Shown: positions 54,664-63,761, numbered from the stretch's first letter. The stretch: 64,000 nt of DNA from Bacteroidales bacterium (GCA_017965765.1 JAGCPJ010000066.1:1-64000), one strand, 5' to 3'. Numbers and translations are program-made. Notes: a model not told the origin generated them from the letters alone.

Positions 54664-55338
54664 CAGTTTGAAGCCCACGCCGTGGACGTTGATCAGATCC
54701 ACGTTAGGATCGTCTTTAAAGTATTTGCGAAGTTTGGTGATATACACGTCCATGGAACGAGCGTTGAAGTAGGAATCCTCGTACCACACTTTACGAAGTG
54801 CCACCGAGCGTTCCAGGGTTTCGTTCATGTTTTCGCAAAACAGGAGGAGCAGATCCGCTTCCTTTGAGGTAAGTTTACGGGTTTCTTCCCCTCTGATCAG
54901 CAGGTGTCGGGCAGCATCGAAAGTAAAGCTGCCCAGCCTGAAGGTGGTAGGGGCTGGGGTATCGACCGAGGTCCTGTTGAACACTGCATGGATGCGCAGC
55001 AGCAGTTCATCCATGTTGAAAGGTTTGGTGATGTAGTCGTCCGCACCCAGTTTGAATCCTTCGATCACATCTTTAGAGGTCGTTTTGGCTGTCAAGAAGA
55101 TAATCGGAACCAATTTGTTCAGTTTCTTGACTTCCCGAGCCAAGGTGAAGCCGTCCATCAGTGGCAGCATCACGTCGAAGATACAAAAATTGAAGTTGCC
55201 CGAGCGGAAGGTCTCGAGAGCTTCTTCGCCATTGGCGCACAATGTCACATTGATGTCCTTTGCTTCAAGGTATTTGTTAAGGATGACTCCTAGATTCTTG
55301 TCATCTTCTACTAATAAAGCATTGATTTTCTGTGTCAT
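54649..55338 (-). CDS. OmpR/PhoB-family response regulator (RprY-like)
   Basis: The 229-residue protein has a receiver domain with E11-D12-D13 and phospho-acceptor D55 in FDVMLPLMDG, K in LTAKTT, and a C-terminal winged-helix effector domain (RKLTSKEADLLLLF ... YITKLRKYF). It is a transcription factor controlled by the kinase gene directly upstream, whose stop overlaps its start in ATGA. Gene and partner resemble RprX/RprY of Bacteroides. The 3' end overlaps the convergent serine hydrolase by 15 bases. Confidence 0.94.
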   Translation of the reverse strand: MTQKINALLVEDDKNLGVILNKYLEAKDINVTLCANGEEALETFRSGNFNFCIFDVMLPLMDGFTLAREVKKLNKLVPIIFLTAKTTSKDVIEGFKLGADDYITKPFNMDELLLRIHAVFNRTSVDTPAPTTFRLGSFTFDAARHLLIRGEETRKLTSKEADLLLLFCENMNETLERSVALRKVWYEDSYFNARSMDVYITKLRKYFKDDPNVDLINVHGVGFKLLVKN

Positions 55339-56555
55339 ATTAAAATCCCTTTCAACTTCAGGGGCAAAGTTATAATAAAATTGGAACCCTTGCCCAATTC
55401 GCTTTCTAATTTTATTGTACCTTTATGATATTCAACAATATGCATCACATAATTCAGTCCCAAGCCATAGCCTTTCACATAATATTTGTTGTCCGTATTG
55501 ACCCTGGTAAACGGTTCAAAGATGAGTTTTTGGTTTTCGTGAGAGATACCAATACCGTTGTCCTTGAAACTGATTTCGATGGATTCGTCCACGTTTCTGG
55601 TACTGATGGTGATGAGCAGAGGATCTTTGCTACGGTATTTGATGGCGTTGTCGATCAAGTTCGAGAAGGCATTGGCCAGGTGGGGAAGGTCGCCATAGAC
55701 GACATCATCCGAGGCTTGAAGGTCGAAGACCACATTACCTTGGCATTCGTTTAAAGAAAGACGGTGCACCTCGACGACGGTGGTCAGCAGCTTATTCACC
55801 ACGATGTCCGTGCGTTCTCTTGTAGTACGAGTGTTTCTAAACACTTCAAGTGCCTCATCCACAAGACTTTGCATTGCTTTTGTCTCGTCTGAAATCATCC
55901 TCAAATAAGAGTGTTGGACATCGGCAGTTTTTTCCACCGTATCGTCAAGCAGGAGTTGGCTAGCTAAGCTGATCGTAGTCAGCGGCGTTTTCAATTCATG
56001 GGTAATATTATTGACCATCCGTTCCCTAAACTCGTTGAGTTTTCGTTGCCGATTGACGATAATGGCAAAGCTGATGAAACAGGCCAACAAAAGGATGAGC
56101 AGCAGTGTGATCATGGCATAAGCCATCAAGATATCCCAATGGAACCGTTTCTCAATAAATGGGAAATAGATGTACAAGGTGTCGAGATGTGCTTCTTCAT
56201 CCGTGATGTTCAGTAGATTATAAACGAACCCTTCTGTGAGCAGTTTACTCGTATCGGCCTTAGGTGTGACGAATTGGAACACTTGCTCCTCTTCGCAAAA
56301 AATACCCAACTGGTAAACTTCATGCAGGCCGTTATTTTGCAATTCCTCGCCGATATAGGTGTTGATCAAATTGAAGTCTATGGTATCGATCCTTTCCAAT
56401 GACTCAGTGAAAACAGCATCCACTTTGGCGTGAAACAACTCCTTTTGTCCTTCAAAAGCCCGGACGGCTAAGTTGACAAGGGAAAACAGCAAGCCCAACC
56501 AGACCAAAGCCAGAACGATGCCCAGCCCTATCAGACCATTTCGTTTCCTTTTCAT
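55335..56555 (-). CDS. Membrane sensor histidine kinase (RprX-like)
   Basis: The 406-residue protein has TM helices at about 9-31 and 143-167 around a periplasmic sensor region, then a HisKA domain with H186 in NITHELKTPL and a HATPase domain with N box (LIDNAIKY), DNGIGIS and GYGLGLNY. It phosphorylates the response regulator next to it. The start at 56555 gives the TM topology expected; an in-frame frame reaches 56699 but it passes the promoter (TACTTTTG at 56590-56597 on the - strand). Confidence 0.93.
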   Translation of the reverse strand: MKRKRNGLIGLGIVLALVWLGLLFSLVNLAVRAFEGQKELFHAKVDAVFTESLERIDTIDFNLINTYIGEELQNNGLHEVYQLGIFCEEEQVFQFVTPKADTSKLLTEGFVYNLLNITDEEAHLDTLYIYFPFIEKRFHWDILMAYAMITLLLILLLACFISFAIIVNRQRKLNEFRERMVNNITHELKTPLTTISLASQLLLDDTVEKTADVQHSYLRMISDETKAMQSLVDEALEVFRNTRTTRERTDIVVNKLLTTVVEVHRLSLNECQGNVVFDLQASDDVVYGDLPHLANAFSNLIDNAIKYRSKDPLLITISTRNVDESIEISFKDNGIGISHENQKLIFEPFTRVNTDNKYYVKGYGLGLNYVMHIVEYHKGTIKLESELGKGSNFIITLPLKLKGILI

Positions 56556-56589
56556 TGAAGCTGTTTTTATCCAATTTTTTAGAGAATTA

Positions 56590-56597
56590 CAAAAGTA
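56590..56597 (-). promoter_or_regulatory. Promoter -7 element of the kinase-regulator operon
   Basis: On the - strand TACTTTTG fits TAnnTTTG and lies 35 bases before the kinase ATG. Confidence 0.5.
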
Positions 56598-56688
56598 GGA
56601 AAAAGAACCAAAATGAACCACATCTGGATACATAATAATTTTTATGATTTTTTCAGTGGTTTTGAAGTCTTTTGATTCAGAAAAGTTG

Positions 56689-56810
56689 TATCTTTGCATC
56701 GGTTCTTATCATAATGACCATGCAATCTGTTTTCAGGTTGCATTTAAGGTTTCATAAATTTTGGTTTTTGGTTCTAGAAAATCCCTGCTTTCGTAGGGAT
56801 TTTCTTGTTT
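56689..56810 (+). ncRNA. Candidate small RNA or pgi leader (promoter to terminator, no gene)
   Basis: TATCTTTG at 56689-56696 predicts initiation near 56703. A strong hairpin (AAAATCCCT at 56778-56786 with AGGGATTTT at 56795-56803) followed by CTTGTTTTT closes a transcript of about 105 bases that contains no real coding sequence. A second promoter (56816-56823) then starts the pgi transcript. The order promoter-hairpin-promoter fits an independent short RNA; an attenuator in a longer pgi leader is also possible. No known RNA family is recognised. Confidence 0.4.
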
Positions 56811-56815
56811 TTGAC

Positions 56816-56823
56816 TATATTTG
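56816..56823 (+). promoter_or_regulatory. Promoter -7 element of pgi
   Basis: TATATTTG fits TAnnTTTG and lies 18 bases before the pgi ATG at 56841. Confidence 0.55.
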
Positions 56824-56840
56824 CATCAAATTCCCATGTT

Positions 56841-58175
56841 ATGAAACTAGAACTCCAACACACGTATTCCTTCATCAGCAAGGAACTCATGCAATCGTAT
56901 GCATCAGCTGTAGCCTCCACCTACAGCACCGTTTACAACAAGAATGGGGCAGGCAACGACTTCCTCGGCTGGGTCAACCTGCCTTCGGAAATAGATGAAA
57001 ACCTGATTGCCGACATTGAAAAGACCGCTTTGGAGCTCCGCAAGAAGTCAGAGCTATTCGTCGTCATCGGCATTGGCGGTTCCTATCTGGGTGCCCGTGC
57101 GGTCATCGAGGCCTTGCAGCACCACTTTGCGCCGCTGAGTGGTGAGCAGCCGTTGATTGTGTATGCCGGTCACAACATGAGTGAAGACTATCTGAGCGAG
57201 CTCATCGGCATTCTTGACAAGAAGGACTATTCGCTGGCCGTCATCTCCAAGTCGGGTACCACCACCGAGCCGGCCATTGCCTTCCGTATCCTGAAGCAAC
57301 ACATCATTAATAAATACGGTGAAGCTGAAGCCGCCTCCCGCATTGTTGCCATCACCGACAAGGCCAGGGGAGCGTTGAAACAGCTGGCCAATGTGAAGGG
57401 TTACAAGACCTACATCGTCCCTGACGACGTGGGAGGACGTTTCTCCGTGTTGACCCCTGTGGGACTGTTGCCTATTGCCATGGCCGGCATCGACATCCGC
57501 CAGCTCATTGCCGGTGCTGTTGAGATGGAGAACATGTGTAAAGGCAACCCCACCTTGAATGGCAACATCGTGTCGGAATACGCTGTGATGCGCCACCTGC
57601 TCTATACGGCAGGAAAGACCAACGAGATCATGGTCAACTATGAGCCTCGCCTTGTATATTTCAGCGAGTGGTGGAAGCAACTTTACGGCGAGAGCCACGG
57701 CAAGGATCACAAAGGCATCTTCCCTGCTTCGGTCACCTTCAGCACCGACTTGCATTCCATGGGCCAGTACATCCAGGACGGCCTGCGCAATTTGTTTGAG
57801 ACGGTGATCTCGGTGGAAAACTCCAACCACGAGCTCCGCATCCCCATGGAAAACGAGGACCTTGACCAGCTCAACTACATCGCCGGGAAGCGCATCTCTG
57901 AGGTGAACCACAAGGCAGAGCTAGGCACCATGCTGGCCCATGTCGATGGCGGCGTGCCGGTGATCCGCATCGTCATTCCAGAGGTGTCACCGTATGTGCT
58001 TGGGCAATTGATCTATTTCTTCGAGATGGGCTGTGCCCTCAGCGGGTACATGCTGGAAGTGAACCCCTTCGACCAGCCAGGGGTGGAGGCGTATAAGAAG
58101 AACATGTTCGCCTTGTTGGGCAAGAAAGGGTTTGAGGCGCAGACGGAAGCGCTGAGAAAGAGGCTGGGAAACTGA
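56841..58175 (+). CDS. pgi: Glucose-6-phosphate isomerase
   Basis: The 444-residue protein has the SIS-fold phosphosugar isomerase signatures: IGGSYLGARAVIEAL, SKSGTTTEP and GRFSVLTPVGLLP, with the C-terminal isomerase motif region around YESHGKDH-like sequence. It interconverts glucose-6-phosphate and fructose-6-phosphate. The 444-residue length matches the short Bacteroidetes/Firmicutes type. The ATG at 56841 is used; an in-frame extension to 56805 has no start signal. An ACGGAAAACGG repeat follows the stop. Confidence 0.95.
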   Translation: MKLELQHTYSFISKELMQSYASAVASTYSTVYNKNGAGNDFLGWVNLPSEIDENLIADIEKTALELRKKSELFVVIGIGGSYLGARAVIEALQHHFAPLSGEQPLIVYAGHNMSEDYLSELIGILDKKDYSLAVISKSGTTTEPAIAFRILKQHIINKYGEAEAASRIVAITDKARGALKQLANVKGYKTYIVPDDVGGRFSVLTPVGLLPIAMAGIDIRQLIAGAVEMENMCKGNPTLNGNIVSEYAVMRHLLYTAGKTNEIMVNYEPRLVYFSEWWKQLYGESHGKDHKGIFPASVTFSTDLHSMGQYIQDGLRNLFETVISVENSNHELRIPMENEDLDQLNYIAGKRISEVNHKAELGTMLAHVDGGVPVIRIVIPEVSPYVLGQLIYFFEMGCALSGYMLEVNPFDQPGVEAYKKNMFALLGKKGFEAQTEALRKRLGN

Positions 58176-58198
58176 AAACGGAAAACGGAGAACGGAAA
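58175..58198 (+). repeat. ACGGAAAACGG-type repeat between pgi and the U32 gene
   Basis: GAAAACGGAAAACGGAGAACGG fills the gap between the pgi stop and the TTG start of the U32 gene at 58200. The purine-rich repeat overlaps the expected Shine-Dalgarno position. Confidence 0.75.
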
Positions 58199-58199
58199 G

Positions 58200-59441
58200 T
58201 TGAAACAGAACATTGAGATTATGGCGCCAGTGGGCTCGTATGAGGCACTGGCTGCTGCGATACAGGCTGGTGCCGGAAGCGTGTATTTCGGCATCGGCAA
58301 ACTGAACATGCGATCCAGGTCGGCCAAAAACTTCACCCTGGACGACTTGCGACAGCTCGCTGAGACCTGCAATTTGAATGGCGTAAAGAGCTATGTCACG
58401 GTGAACACGGAGATTTATGACGAGGAGATGGAAGAGATGCACCAGCTGTTGGATGCCATCAAGGCCAACGGCATCTCCGCCATCATCGCCTCAGACCAAA
58501 GCGTGATTCAATACGCCCGTCAGATCGGCATCGAAGTCCACATGTCCACCCAATGCAACATCACCAATCTGGAGGCCGTAAAGTACTATTCGCAGTTTGC
58601 CGACGTCATGGTGACCGCCCGGGAGCTCAACATCGACCAGGTGAAGCACATCACCGAGGAGATCGAAAAGCAGCAGATTCGCGGTCCCCACGGCAACTTG
58701 GTACGCATCGAGGTGTTTTGCCACGGGGCGCTATGCATGGCCATCTCGGGGAAGTGCAACTTGAGTCAGGATATCTTCAATGCCTCTTCTAACCGCGGCG
58801 CCTGCCTGCAACTCTGCCGTCGCAGCTACGACGTGAAGGAACGTGACGATGGCTATGAACTGGCCTTGGACAACGAGTACATCATGTCGCCCAAAGATCT
58901 CTGCACCCTCCCCTTCCTGGATCGGCTATTGGATGCCGGGGTGGAAGTCCTGAAGATTGAAGGCCGTGGCCGCTCCCCCGAATACACCAAGATGACCGTG
59001 GAGGTCTATCATGAGGCGGTGAAGGCCATCCAGGAAGGCACCTTCACCCAAGAGAAGATCGACGCTTGGATGGAGCGACTGAAGAGCGTTTATAACCGAG
59101 GTTTCTGGGACGGTTATTATTTGGGTCGCCGTACTTTTGAGTGGTCCAAGCAATACGGCTCTCAAGCCACCCAGACCAAAGAGTTCATCGGCACCATCAC
59201 TAACTATTTCAGCAAGATTGGCGTTGCGGAGATCCGCGTGGAGACCCACGAGCTCAATGTTGATGATCCCATTATGATTATCGGTCCCACCACGGGTGTC
59301 TATGAAGACAGCATTCGGGAGATTCGTTTGGACGACGGACCCGTGCCGAGGGCCGTCAAAGGCGATATCTGTTCCATTCCCGTGAAGTCGGTGGTCAGAC
59401 GAGGAGATAAGGTTTATAAGATAGTGAGGAGTGAGGAGTGA
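58200..59441 (+). CDS. U32-family peptidase/RlhA-type protein
   Basis: The 413-residue protein has the U32 signatures APVGSYEALAAAIQAGAGSVYFG at the start, then ARELNIDQVKHI, VFCHGALCMAISGKC and a Cys-rich region NRGACLQLCRR, which binds an Fe-S cluster in relatives such as RlhA/TrhP (tRNA or rRNA hydroxylation) and YegQ. Proteolysis is doubtful. The TTG at 58200 is chosen because the conserved N-terminal motif begins about eight residues later; the nearest ATG (58221) would cut into it. Confidence 0.9.
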   Translation: MKQNIEIMAPVGSYEALAAAIQAGAGSVYFGIGKLNMRSRSAKNFTLDDLRQLAETCNLNGVKSYVTVNTEIYDEEMEEMHQLLDAIKANGISAIIASDQSVIQYARQIGIEVHMSTQCNITNLEAVKYYSQFADVMVTARELNIDQVKHITEEIEKQQIRGPHGNLVRIEVFCHGALCMAISGKCNLSQDIFNASSNRGACLQLCRRSYDVKERDDGYELALDNEYIMSPKDLCTLPFLDRLLDAGVEVLKIEGRGRSPEYTKMTVEVYHEAVKAIQEGTFTQEKIDAWMERLKSVYNRGFWDGYYLGRRTFEWSKQYGSQATQTKEFIGTITNYFSKIGVAEIRVETHELNVDDPIMIIGPTTGVYEDSIREIRLDDGPVPRAVKGDICSIPVKSVVRRGDKVYKIVRSEE

Positions 59442-59446
59442 GGAGT

Positions 59447-60244
59447 ATGCAGAATTTCAATATTCATACACACAGTATCTATTCAGACGGGAAATCCACT
59501 CCACGGGAGCATGTGGAGGAGGCGCTCCGGCAGGGGTTGGTGAAACTGGGTTTTTCGGAGCACAGTCCCCTACCCTTCGACAACACCTTTTCGGTGAAGA
59601 GCGAACGGATGCCCGACTATGTGGCCGAGATTGCCGCATTGAAAGAGGAATTCAAAGAACGAATCGAGATTCTTTGCGGTCTGGAAGCCGATTATATTCC
59701 TGGGGTTTCCGAAACTTTTGCCGTCACCAAGGAAAAATACCATTTGGATTATTTGATCGGCGGGGTGCATCTGGTAGGTCATTCCGCCAATCCAGAGGAA
59801 TTATGGTTCATTGATGGTCCCAAATGGGAGATTTACGATGAGGGACTGATGAAGTTCTTCGGAGGCGATATCCGCAAAGGGGTTCGGGCTTTCTTCGACC
59901 AGACCAACCAGATGCTTGAGCATGAGGAGTTCGACATCATCGCCCATTTCGACAAGATCAAGATGCATAACCGGGATCGGTATTTCCATGAAGATGAGGA
60001 TTGGTACCGCAAGTTGGCGTTGGAGACGCTCGATCTGATCCATCAGAAGGGTGTGATCATGGAGGTCAACACGCGGGGCATTTACAAGAAACGGTACAAT
60101 GGCTTTTATCCTTCGCCGTGGCTGATGGCAGAGGCCCACAAGATGGGGATTCCGATGATTATTTCCTCCGATGCGCATCACTTCAGCGAGTTGACGTTGG
60201 AGTTCGAGGCCGCGGAGGAAACGATCGCTGCCAGCAAGCGGTAG
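59447..60244 (+). CDS. PHP-domain histidinol-phosphatase
   Basis: The 265-residue protein has PHP metal-binding motifs: NIHTHSIYSDGK near the start, GFSEHSPL, a mid-domain GLEADYIPG, DIIAHFDKIK, and SSDAHHFSEL near the end. It matches HisK-type histidinol phosphatases (last but one step of histidine synthesis), but PHP proteins can hydrolyse other phosphoesters. The ATG at 59447 with a GGAG upstream is preferred to the GTG at 59438. The region 59424-59445 holds three GTGAGGA units that overlap the U32 stop. Confidence 0.88.
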   Translation: MQNFNIHTHSIYSDGKSTPREHVEEALRQGLVKLGFSEHSPLPFDNTFSVKSERMPDYVAEIAALKEEFKERIEILCGLEADYIPGVSETFAVTKEKYHLDYLIGGVHLVGHSANPEELWFIDGPKWEIYDEGLMKFFGGDIRKGVRAFFDQTNQMLEHEEFDIIAHFDKIKMHNRDRYFHEDEDWYRKLALETLDLIHQKGVIMEVNTRGIYKKRYNGFYPSPWLMAEAHKMGIPMIISSDAHHFSELTLEFEAAEETIAASKR

Positions 60245-60283
60245 TTGTCCGCCCCGCTCCCTCGGGGAGCGTGGGTGAGGGCA

Positions 60284-60316
60284 CAAAAAACCCCACCGGT
60301 ACACGTACCGGTGGGG
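60284..60316 (-). terminator. Intrinsic terminator of the yceD-rpmF operon
   Basis: A near-perfect palindrome (CCCCACCGGTAC/GTACCGGTGGGG, 60291-60316) with an A run at 60285-60290, which is a T run on the - strand. It follows rpmF and could also slow the + strand PHP transcript. Confidence 0.85.
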
Positions 60317-60348
60317 AAAAACAATATAAAGATTATGAAAAAAATCCG

Positions 60349-60534
60349 TTATTGCTTGGCTGACATCACGAGCTTGCCTTTGTAGTAAAGGTCGCCGTCA
60401 ACATAATATGCTCTGTGATAGACGTGCATGGTGCCGGTCACTGGGCAAACTGCCAATGTAGGGACTTCAGCCTTGTAATGCGTTCTTCTCTTTGCGCCTC
60501 TGGTATGAGACTGTCTGCGTTTAGGATGTGCCAT
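60349..60534 (-). CDS. rpmF: 50S ribosomal protein L32
   Basis: The 61-residue protein starts MAHPKRRQSHTRGAKRRTHY, the L32 signature, and has a single cysteine (AVCPVTGT), so it is the zinc-free form. It sits in the large subunit. The pairing with the DUF177 gene 33 bases upstream is conserved in many bacteria. Confidence 0.97.
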   Translation of the reverse strand: MAHPKRRQSHTRGAKRRTHYKAEVPTLAVCPVTGTMHVYHRAYYVDGDLYYKGKLVMSAKQ

Positions 60535-60567
60535 TTTAGTTCTATTTTAAAATGTTAAACCGTTTGT

Positions 60568-61092
60568 TTAATTATCTTCAATCTTGACATCCTTCAACGC
60601 CGCCCATCGTGGATCCGTTTCGACTCCTTTCTCTTCGGCAGGTTCTTCGTCGTGAGAAAGCAGTGCCAGCACTTGCGGATTACATTCACCTTCGGGATGA
60701 ACCCGATGGATCGGTATTGCAAGGATGATGTATTCATAAATCAAAGAACGGACATCGTAGGCGTGCTCCTCAGCAGGCACTACGGCCACGTCTTCTGACT
60801 CCTCGACTTCTTCGGTGCCGAACTTGATGTAGAACACCTGTTCGTTCTGGATCGGGATGTAGAACTCGTCGGCGCAGCGGTCGCAGGGCACCAGGACTTT
60901 TCCTTCCAGATGGAAATTCAAAGTCATCATCAGCTCCTCGCGAACTACTTCCAGATCCACCGTCACCGCTCCCTGCTTTACTTCGGAGTATTCCAAGCCA
61001 GCGAAAAACTCGTCTTGGATATCGAATTTAAAGCTGTGGACTCCAAGCGCGAGACCGCTGACGGGGATCAAGAATTCGTTTTCCTTTTCCAT
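60568..61092 (-). CDS. YceD/DUF177 family protein
   Basis: The 174-residue protein has the DUF177 core with VPCDRCADEFYIPI and an acidic C-terminal half (EEPAEEKGVETDPRW-like). YceD family members are linked to 23S rRNA processing or ribosome assembly and usually sit next to rpmF. A TATTTTTG promoter lies upstream on the - strand at 61113-61120. Confidence 0.93.
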   Translation of the reverse strand: MEKENEFLIPVSGLALGVHSFKFDIQDEFFAGLEYSEVKQGAVTVDLEVVREELMMTLNFHLEGKVLVPCDRCADEFYIPIQNEQVFYIKFGTEEVEESEDVAVVPAEEHAYDVRSLIYEYIILAIPIHRVHPEGECNPQVLALLSHDEEPAEEKGVETDPRWAALKDVKIEDN

Positions 61093-61112
61093 TTTGCCTT
61101 AAAATCGGGCTG

Positions 61113-61120
61113 CAAAAATA
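61113..61120 (-). promoter_or_regulatory. Putative promoter of the yceD-rpmF operon
   Basis: On the - strand TATTTTTG fits TAnnTTTG and lies about 20 bases before the yceD ATG. Confidence 0.5.
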
Positions 61121-61170
61121 GGAATATTTTTTGAAATAGAAACAGGGAAAGTGATTTTTTTGAAAAAAAG

Positions 61171-61242
61171 AGGGAGAGGGGCTAGAGGAACTAGAGGAAC
61201 TAGAGGGACGAGAGGAACGAGAGGGCTAGAGGGACGAGAGGG
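61171..61242. repeat. CTAGAGGAACGAG-type repeat between yceD and the S41 gene
   Basis: About eight units of the form (C/A)TAGAGGAAC or ACGAGAGGAAC lie directly after the S41 stop (the gene is on the - strand and ends at 61246). The 18-base string ACGAGAGGAACGAGAGGG is shared with the helicase tail region at 51658-51736. Confidence 0.8.
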
Positions 61243-61245
61243 TAA

Positions 61246-62838
61246 TCAATTTAAGACTTCCATGGCTTTGAGCAACACGTCATCCATGGGGCGATAGAGG
61301 GGATAGAAGCCCTCCTCGCCGAAGAGGTCACGGGCGATGTAGGCCTTCAGGAGGATGTTGACTTCTTGGTGTGCCACTGTTTTTTCCTTTTCATTTCCCT
61401 TGATGCCTTTCTTTTCCGCCTGGGCCACCAACTCGTTGAACATGGCATCGGTGACACGGAACGATCGGTCGAACTCGGTCAGGGATTGGTACCTGGCCAG
61501 GTGTTGCCGATGACGGTCGCAGTAGTCGAACGCATATTGGTTCAAGATGCCGAGGTTCACGATCTTGTTGAAGTAGTATTCCGTACTGTCGTTGACCAAG
61601 GGCACATACACGTCGGGCATGATGCCGCCGCCGCCATACACCACTTTGCCTTTGGGTGTGACGTATTTCAATGAGTCGGCGAAATGGATGCTGTCGGCTG
61701 AGAAGAGTTCTCCGTTCTCATAGCGGTCGTACGACTCATAGAGGTAGTCTTCCTTTTTACCGGTAAAGGGCTTTTGGATGCAACGACCTGTCGGTGTGTG
61801 GTACCTAGCGACCGTGATTCTGATGGCCGATTTATCGCTGAGCATGATTTGTTCTTGCACCAGTCCTTTTCCGAAGGAGCGGCGGCCCACGATGATTCCC
61901 CGATCGTTATCCTGAAGTGCTCCGGCCACGATCTCGGAGGCGCTGGCCGACTCTCCGTCGATGAGGACCGCCACGGGCATGTTTTCCAGGACGCCCTTGC
62001 GTCGTGCCAGATAAGTGGTACGGGGACGGCTACGGCCTTCCGTGAACACCACCAAGCTTCCCTTGGGGAGGAACTCGTCAACGATATCCACGGCCTCGTT
62101 GAGGTAGCCTCCCGTGTTGCCCCGGAGGTCGAACACCATCTGTTGCATTCCCTGGGACTTCAACTTCTTCGCGGCTTGGAGGAATTCTTTATGCGTCGTA
62201 GCAGAGAATTTGCTCAGCTTGACATAGCCAGTTTGGTCGTCCAGCATATAAGCGACGTCGATGCTGTAGGTAGGAATGACATCGCGGGTGATAGTGAAAT
62301 CCAGCAGTCCCTCGACGCCCCGGCGGTAATTCTTCACCTTGACCTTGGAACCTTTAGGTCCTTTGAGCAGTCGCATCACCGAGTCGTTCTTGATCTTGAT
62401 GCCTGCGATGGGTTTGTCATCCACGCACACGATGCGGTCGCCCGCCATGATGCCGACTTTCTCCGAGGGGCCGCCTTTGATGGTGTTGACGATGGTGACG
62501 GTATCTTCGACGATACGGAACTGCACGCCTATGCCTTCGAATCCGCCCAACAGTTCATCGTTGATGGCATTGAATTCCTTGCGTGAGATATACATGCTAT
62601 GCGGGTCAAGTTCATCCATCAGGGACACGATGGCCTTCTCTTCGATCTCGGAAATCTTCACCGTGTCAACATAAAGGTTGTTGATATGGTACATCACTTC
62701 GTCAATCTTGCTTTGGGAGACCACCTTGACCTTGTTTTTGGGCATGGTGACTTGGCTGATGAGGAAACCCATCAGTATTCCAGCCACCATCACCATGGTC
62801 ATGAACACGGTGATGGAATTGTTTTTACCGCCCGTCAT
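61246..62838 (-). CDS. S41 C-terminal processing protease
   Basis: The 530-residue protein has an N-terminal TM anchor, a PDZ domain with LGGFEGIGVQF, and the S41 catalytic core with the nucleophile in DGESASASEIVAGAL and lysine in GKGLVQEQ. Such proteases trim periplasmic proteins or lipoproteins. The 14-base gap to fabD suggests a shared transcript of bactofilin-fabD-S41 on the - strand. Confidence 0.94.
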   Translation of the reverse strand: MTGGKNNSITVFMTMVMVAGILMGFLISQVTMPKNKVKVVSQSKIDEVMYHINNLYVDTVKISEIEEKAIVSLMDELDPHSMYISRKEFNAINDELLGGFEGIGVQFRIVEDTVTIVNTIKGGPSEKVGIMAGDRIVCVDDKPIAGIKIKNDSVMRLLKGPKGSKVKVKNYRRGVEGLLDFTITRDVIPTYSIDVAYMLDDQTGYVKLSKFSATTHKEFLQAAKKLKSQGMQQMVFDLRGNTGGYLNEAVDIVDEFLPKGSLVVFTEGRSRPRTTYLARRKGVLENMPVAVLIDGESASASEIVAGALQDNDRGIIVGRRSFGKGLVQEQIMLSDKSAIRITVARYHTPTGRCIQKPFTGKKEDYLYESYDRYENGELFSADSIHFADSLKYVTPKGKVVYGGGGIMPDVYVPLVNDSTEYYFNKIVNLGILNQYAFDYCDRHRQHLARYQSLTEFDRSFRVTDAMFNELVAQAEKKGIKGNEKEKTVAHQEVNILLKAYIARDLFGEEGFYPLYRPMDDVLLKAMEVLN

Positions 62839-62852
62839 AGCCTGAAGTCATT

Positions 62853-63749
62853 TCAATCTTCGGCAGGGTTGATCGAGGCGCTCGACATTTGGAGGTTGCG
62901 GTCCACCTTCCTGAAGAGGCCTTGCAGCACGGTGCCAGGGCCCACTTCCGTGATGTTGTTCACACCATTGGCGATCATGTTTTGCATGGTCTGCGTCCAG
63001 CACACCGGTGAAGTCAGTTGGGCCACGAGATTCTTTTTGATGATCTCCGGGTCGGTGACAGACTGACCGGTGACGTTTTGGTAGATCGGGCAGATACCGA
63101 GGTTGAATTTCGTATCGTTGATCGCTTCTGCGAGTTCCACCCGTGCCGGTTCCATGAGCGGGCTATGGAAGGCTCCACCCACCTTGAGGGGGAGCACTCG
63201 TTTGGCTCCTGCTTCCTTGAGTTTCTCCGTCGCCTTTTCCACACCTTCTACGGTACCCGAGATGACCAGCTGGCCAGGGCAATTGTAGTTGGCAGGAACC
63301 ACGATGTCGGTAATGGATTCACAAACACGTTCCACGGCGCTGTCCTCCATACCGATGACGGCAGCCATGGTACCTGGTTGCAATTCGCAAGCTTTTTGCA
63401 TGGCCTTGGCACGTTTGGAGACCAGCCTCAGGCCGTCTTCGAACGACAGCACTTTGTTGGCCACCAAAGCCGAGAACTCGCCCAAGGAATGGCCCGCGAC
63501 CATATTGGGTTGGAAATCCTCCAGCAGGAAGGCGAGGATGACAGAATGCAGGAAGATGGCAGGTTGGGTGACCTTGGTTTGGCGAAGGTCCTCGTCCGTG
63601 CCATCGAACATAATGTCCGTGATTTTGAATTTTAAGATGTTGTTCGCTTTATGGAAAAGGTCTTTGGCTTTCGATGAATGGTCGAAAAGATCCTTACCCA
63701 TGCCTACAAACTGGGCTCCCTGTCCAGGGAATACATACGCATTGATCAT
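62853..63749 (-). CDS. fabD: Malonyl-CoA:ACP transacylase
   Basis: The 298-residue protein has the acyltransferase signature FPGQGAQFVGMG and the active serine S88 in GHSLGEFSAL, with a catalytic His later in GAFHSPLM. It loads malonyl groups onto ACP in fatty acid synthesis. The order bactofilin-fabD-S41 on the - strand is close-packed. Confidence 0.96.
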   Translation of the reverse strand: MINAYVFPGQGAQFVGMGKDLFDHSSKAKDLFHKANNILKFKITDIMFDGTDEDLRQTKVTQPAIFLHSVILAFLLEDFQPNMVAGHSLGEFSALVANKVLSFEDGLRLVSKRAKAMQKACELQPGTMAAVIGMEDSAVERVCESITDIVVPANYNCPGQLVISGTVEGVEKATEKLKEAGAKRVLPLKVGGAFHSPLMEPARVELAEAINDTKFNLGICPIYQNVTGQSVTDPEIIKKNLVAQLTSPVCWTQTMQNMIANGVNNITEVGPGTVLQGLFRKVDRNLQMSSASINPAED

Positions 63750-63761
63750 GTTATAGAATGT

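Noticed and set aside
59424..59445. Triple GTGAGGA repeat as part of the wider repeat families
   Set aside because: It does not share the CGG or CTAGAGG cores of the other repeats and occurs once. It is noted only as a local feature at the U32/PHP junction.
61171..61242. Short purine-rich repeats as a CRISPR array
   Set aside because: Units are about 9-14 bases, imperfect and contiguous, with no spacers and no cas genes.
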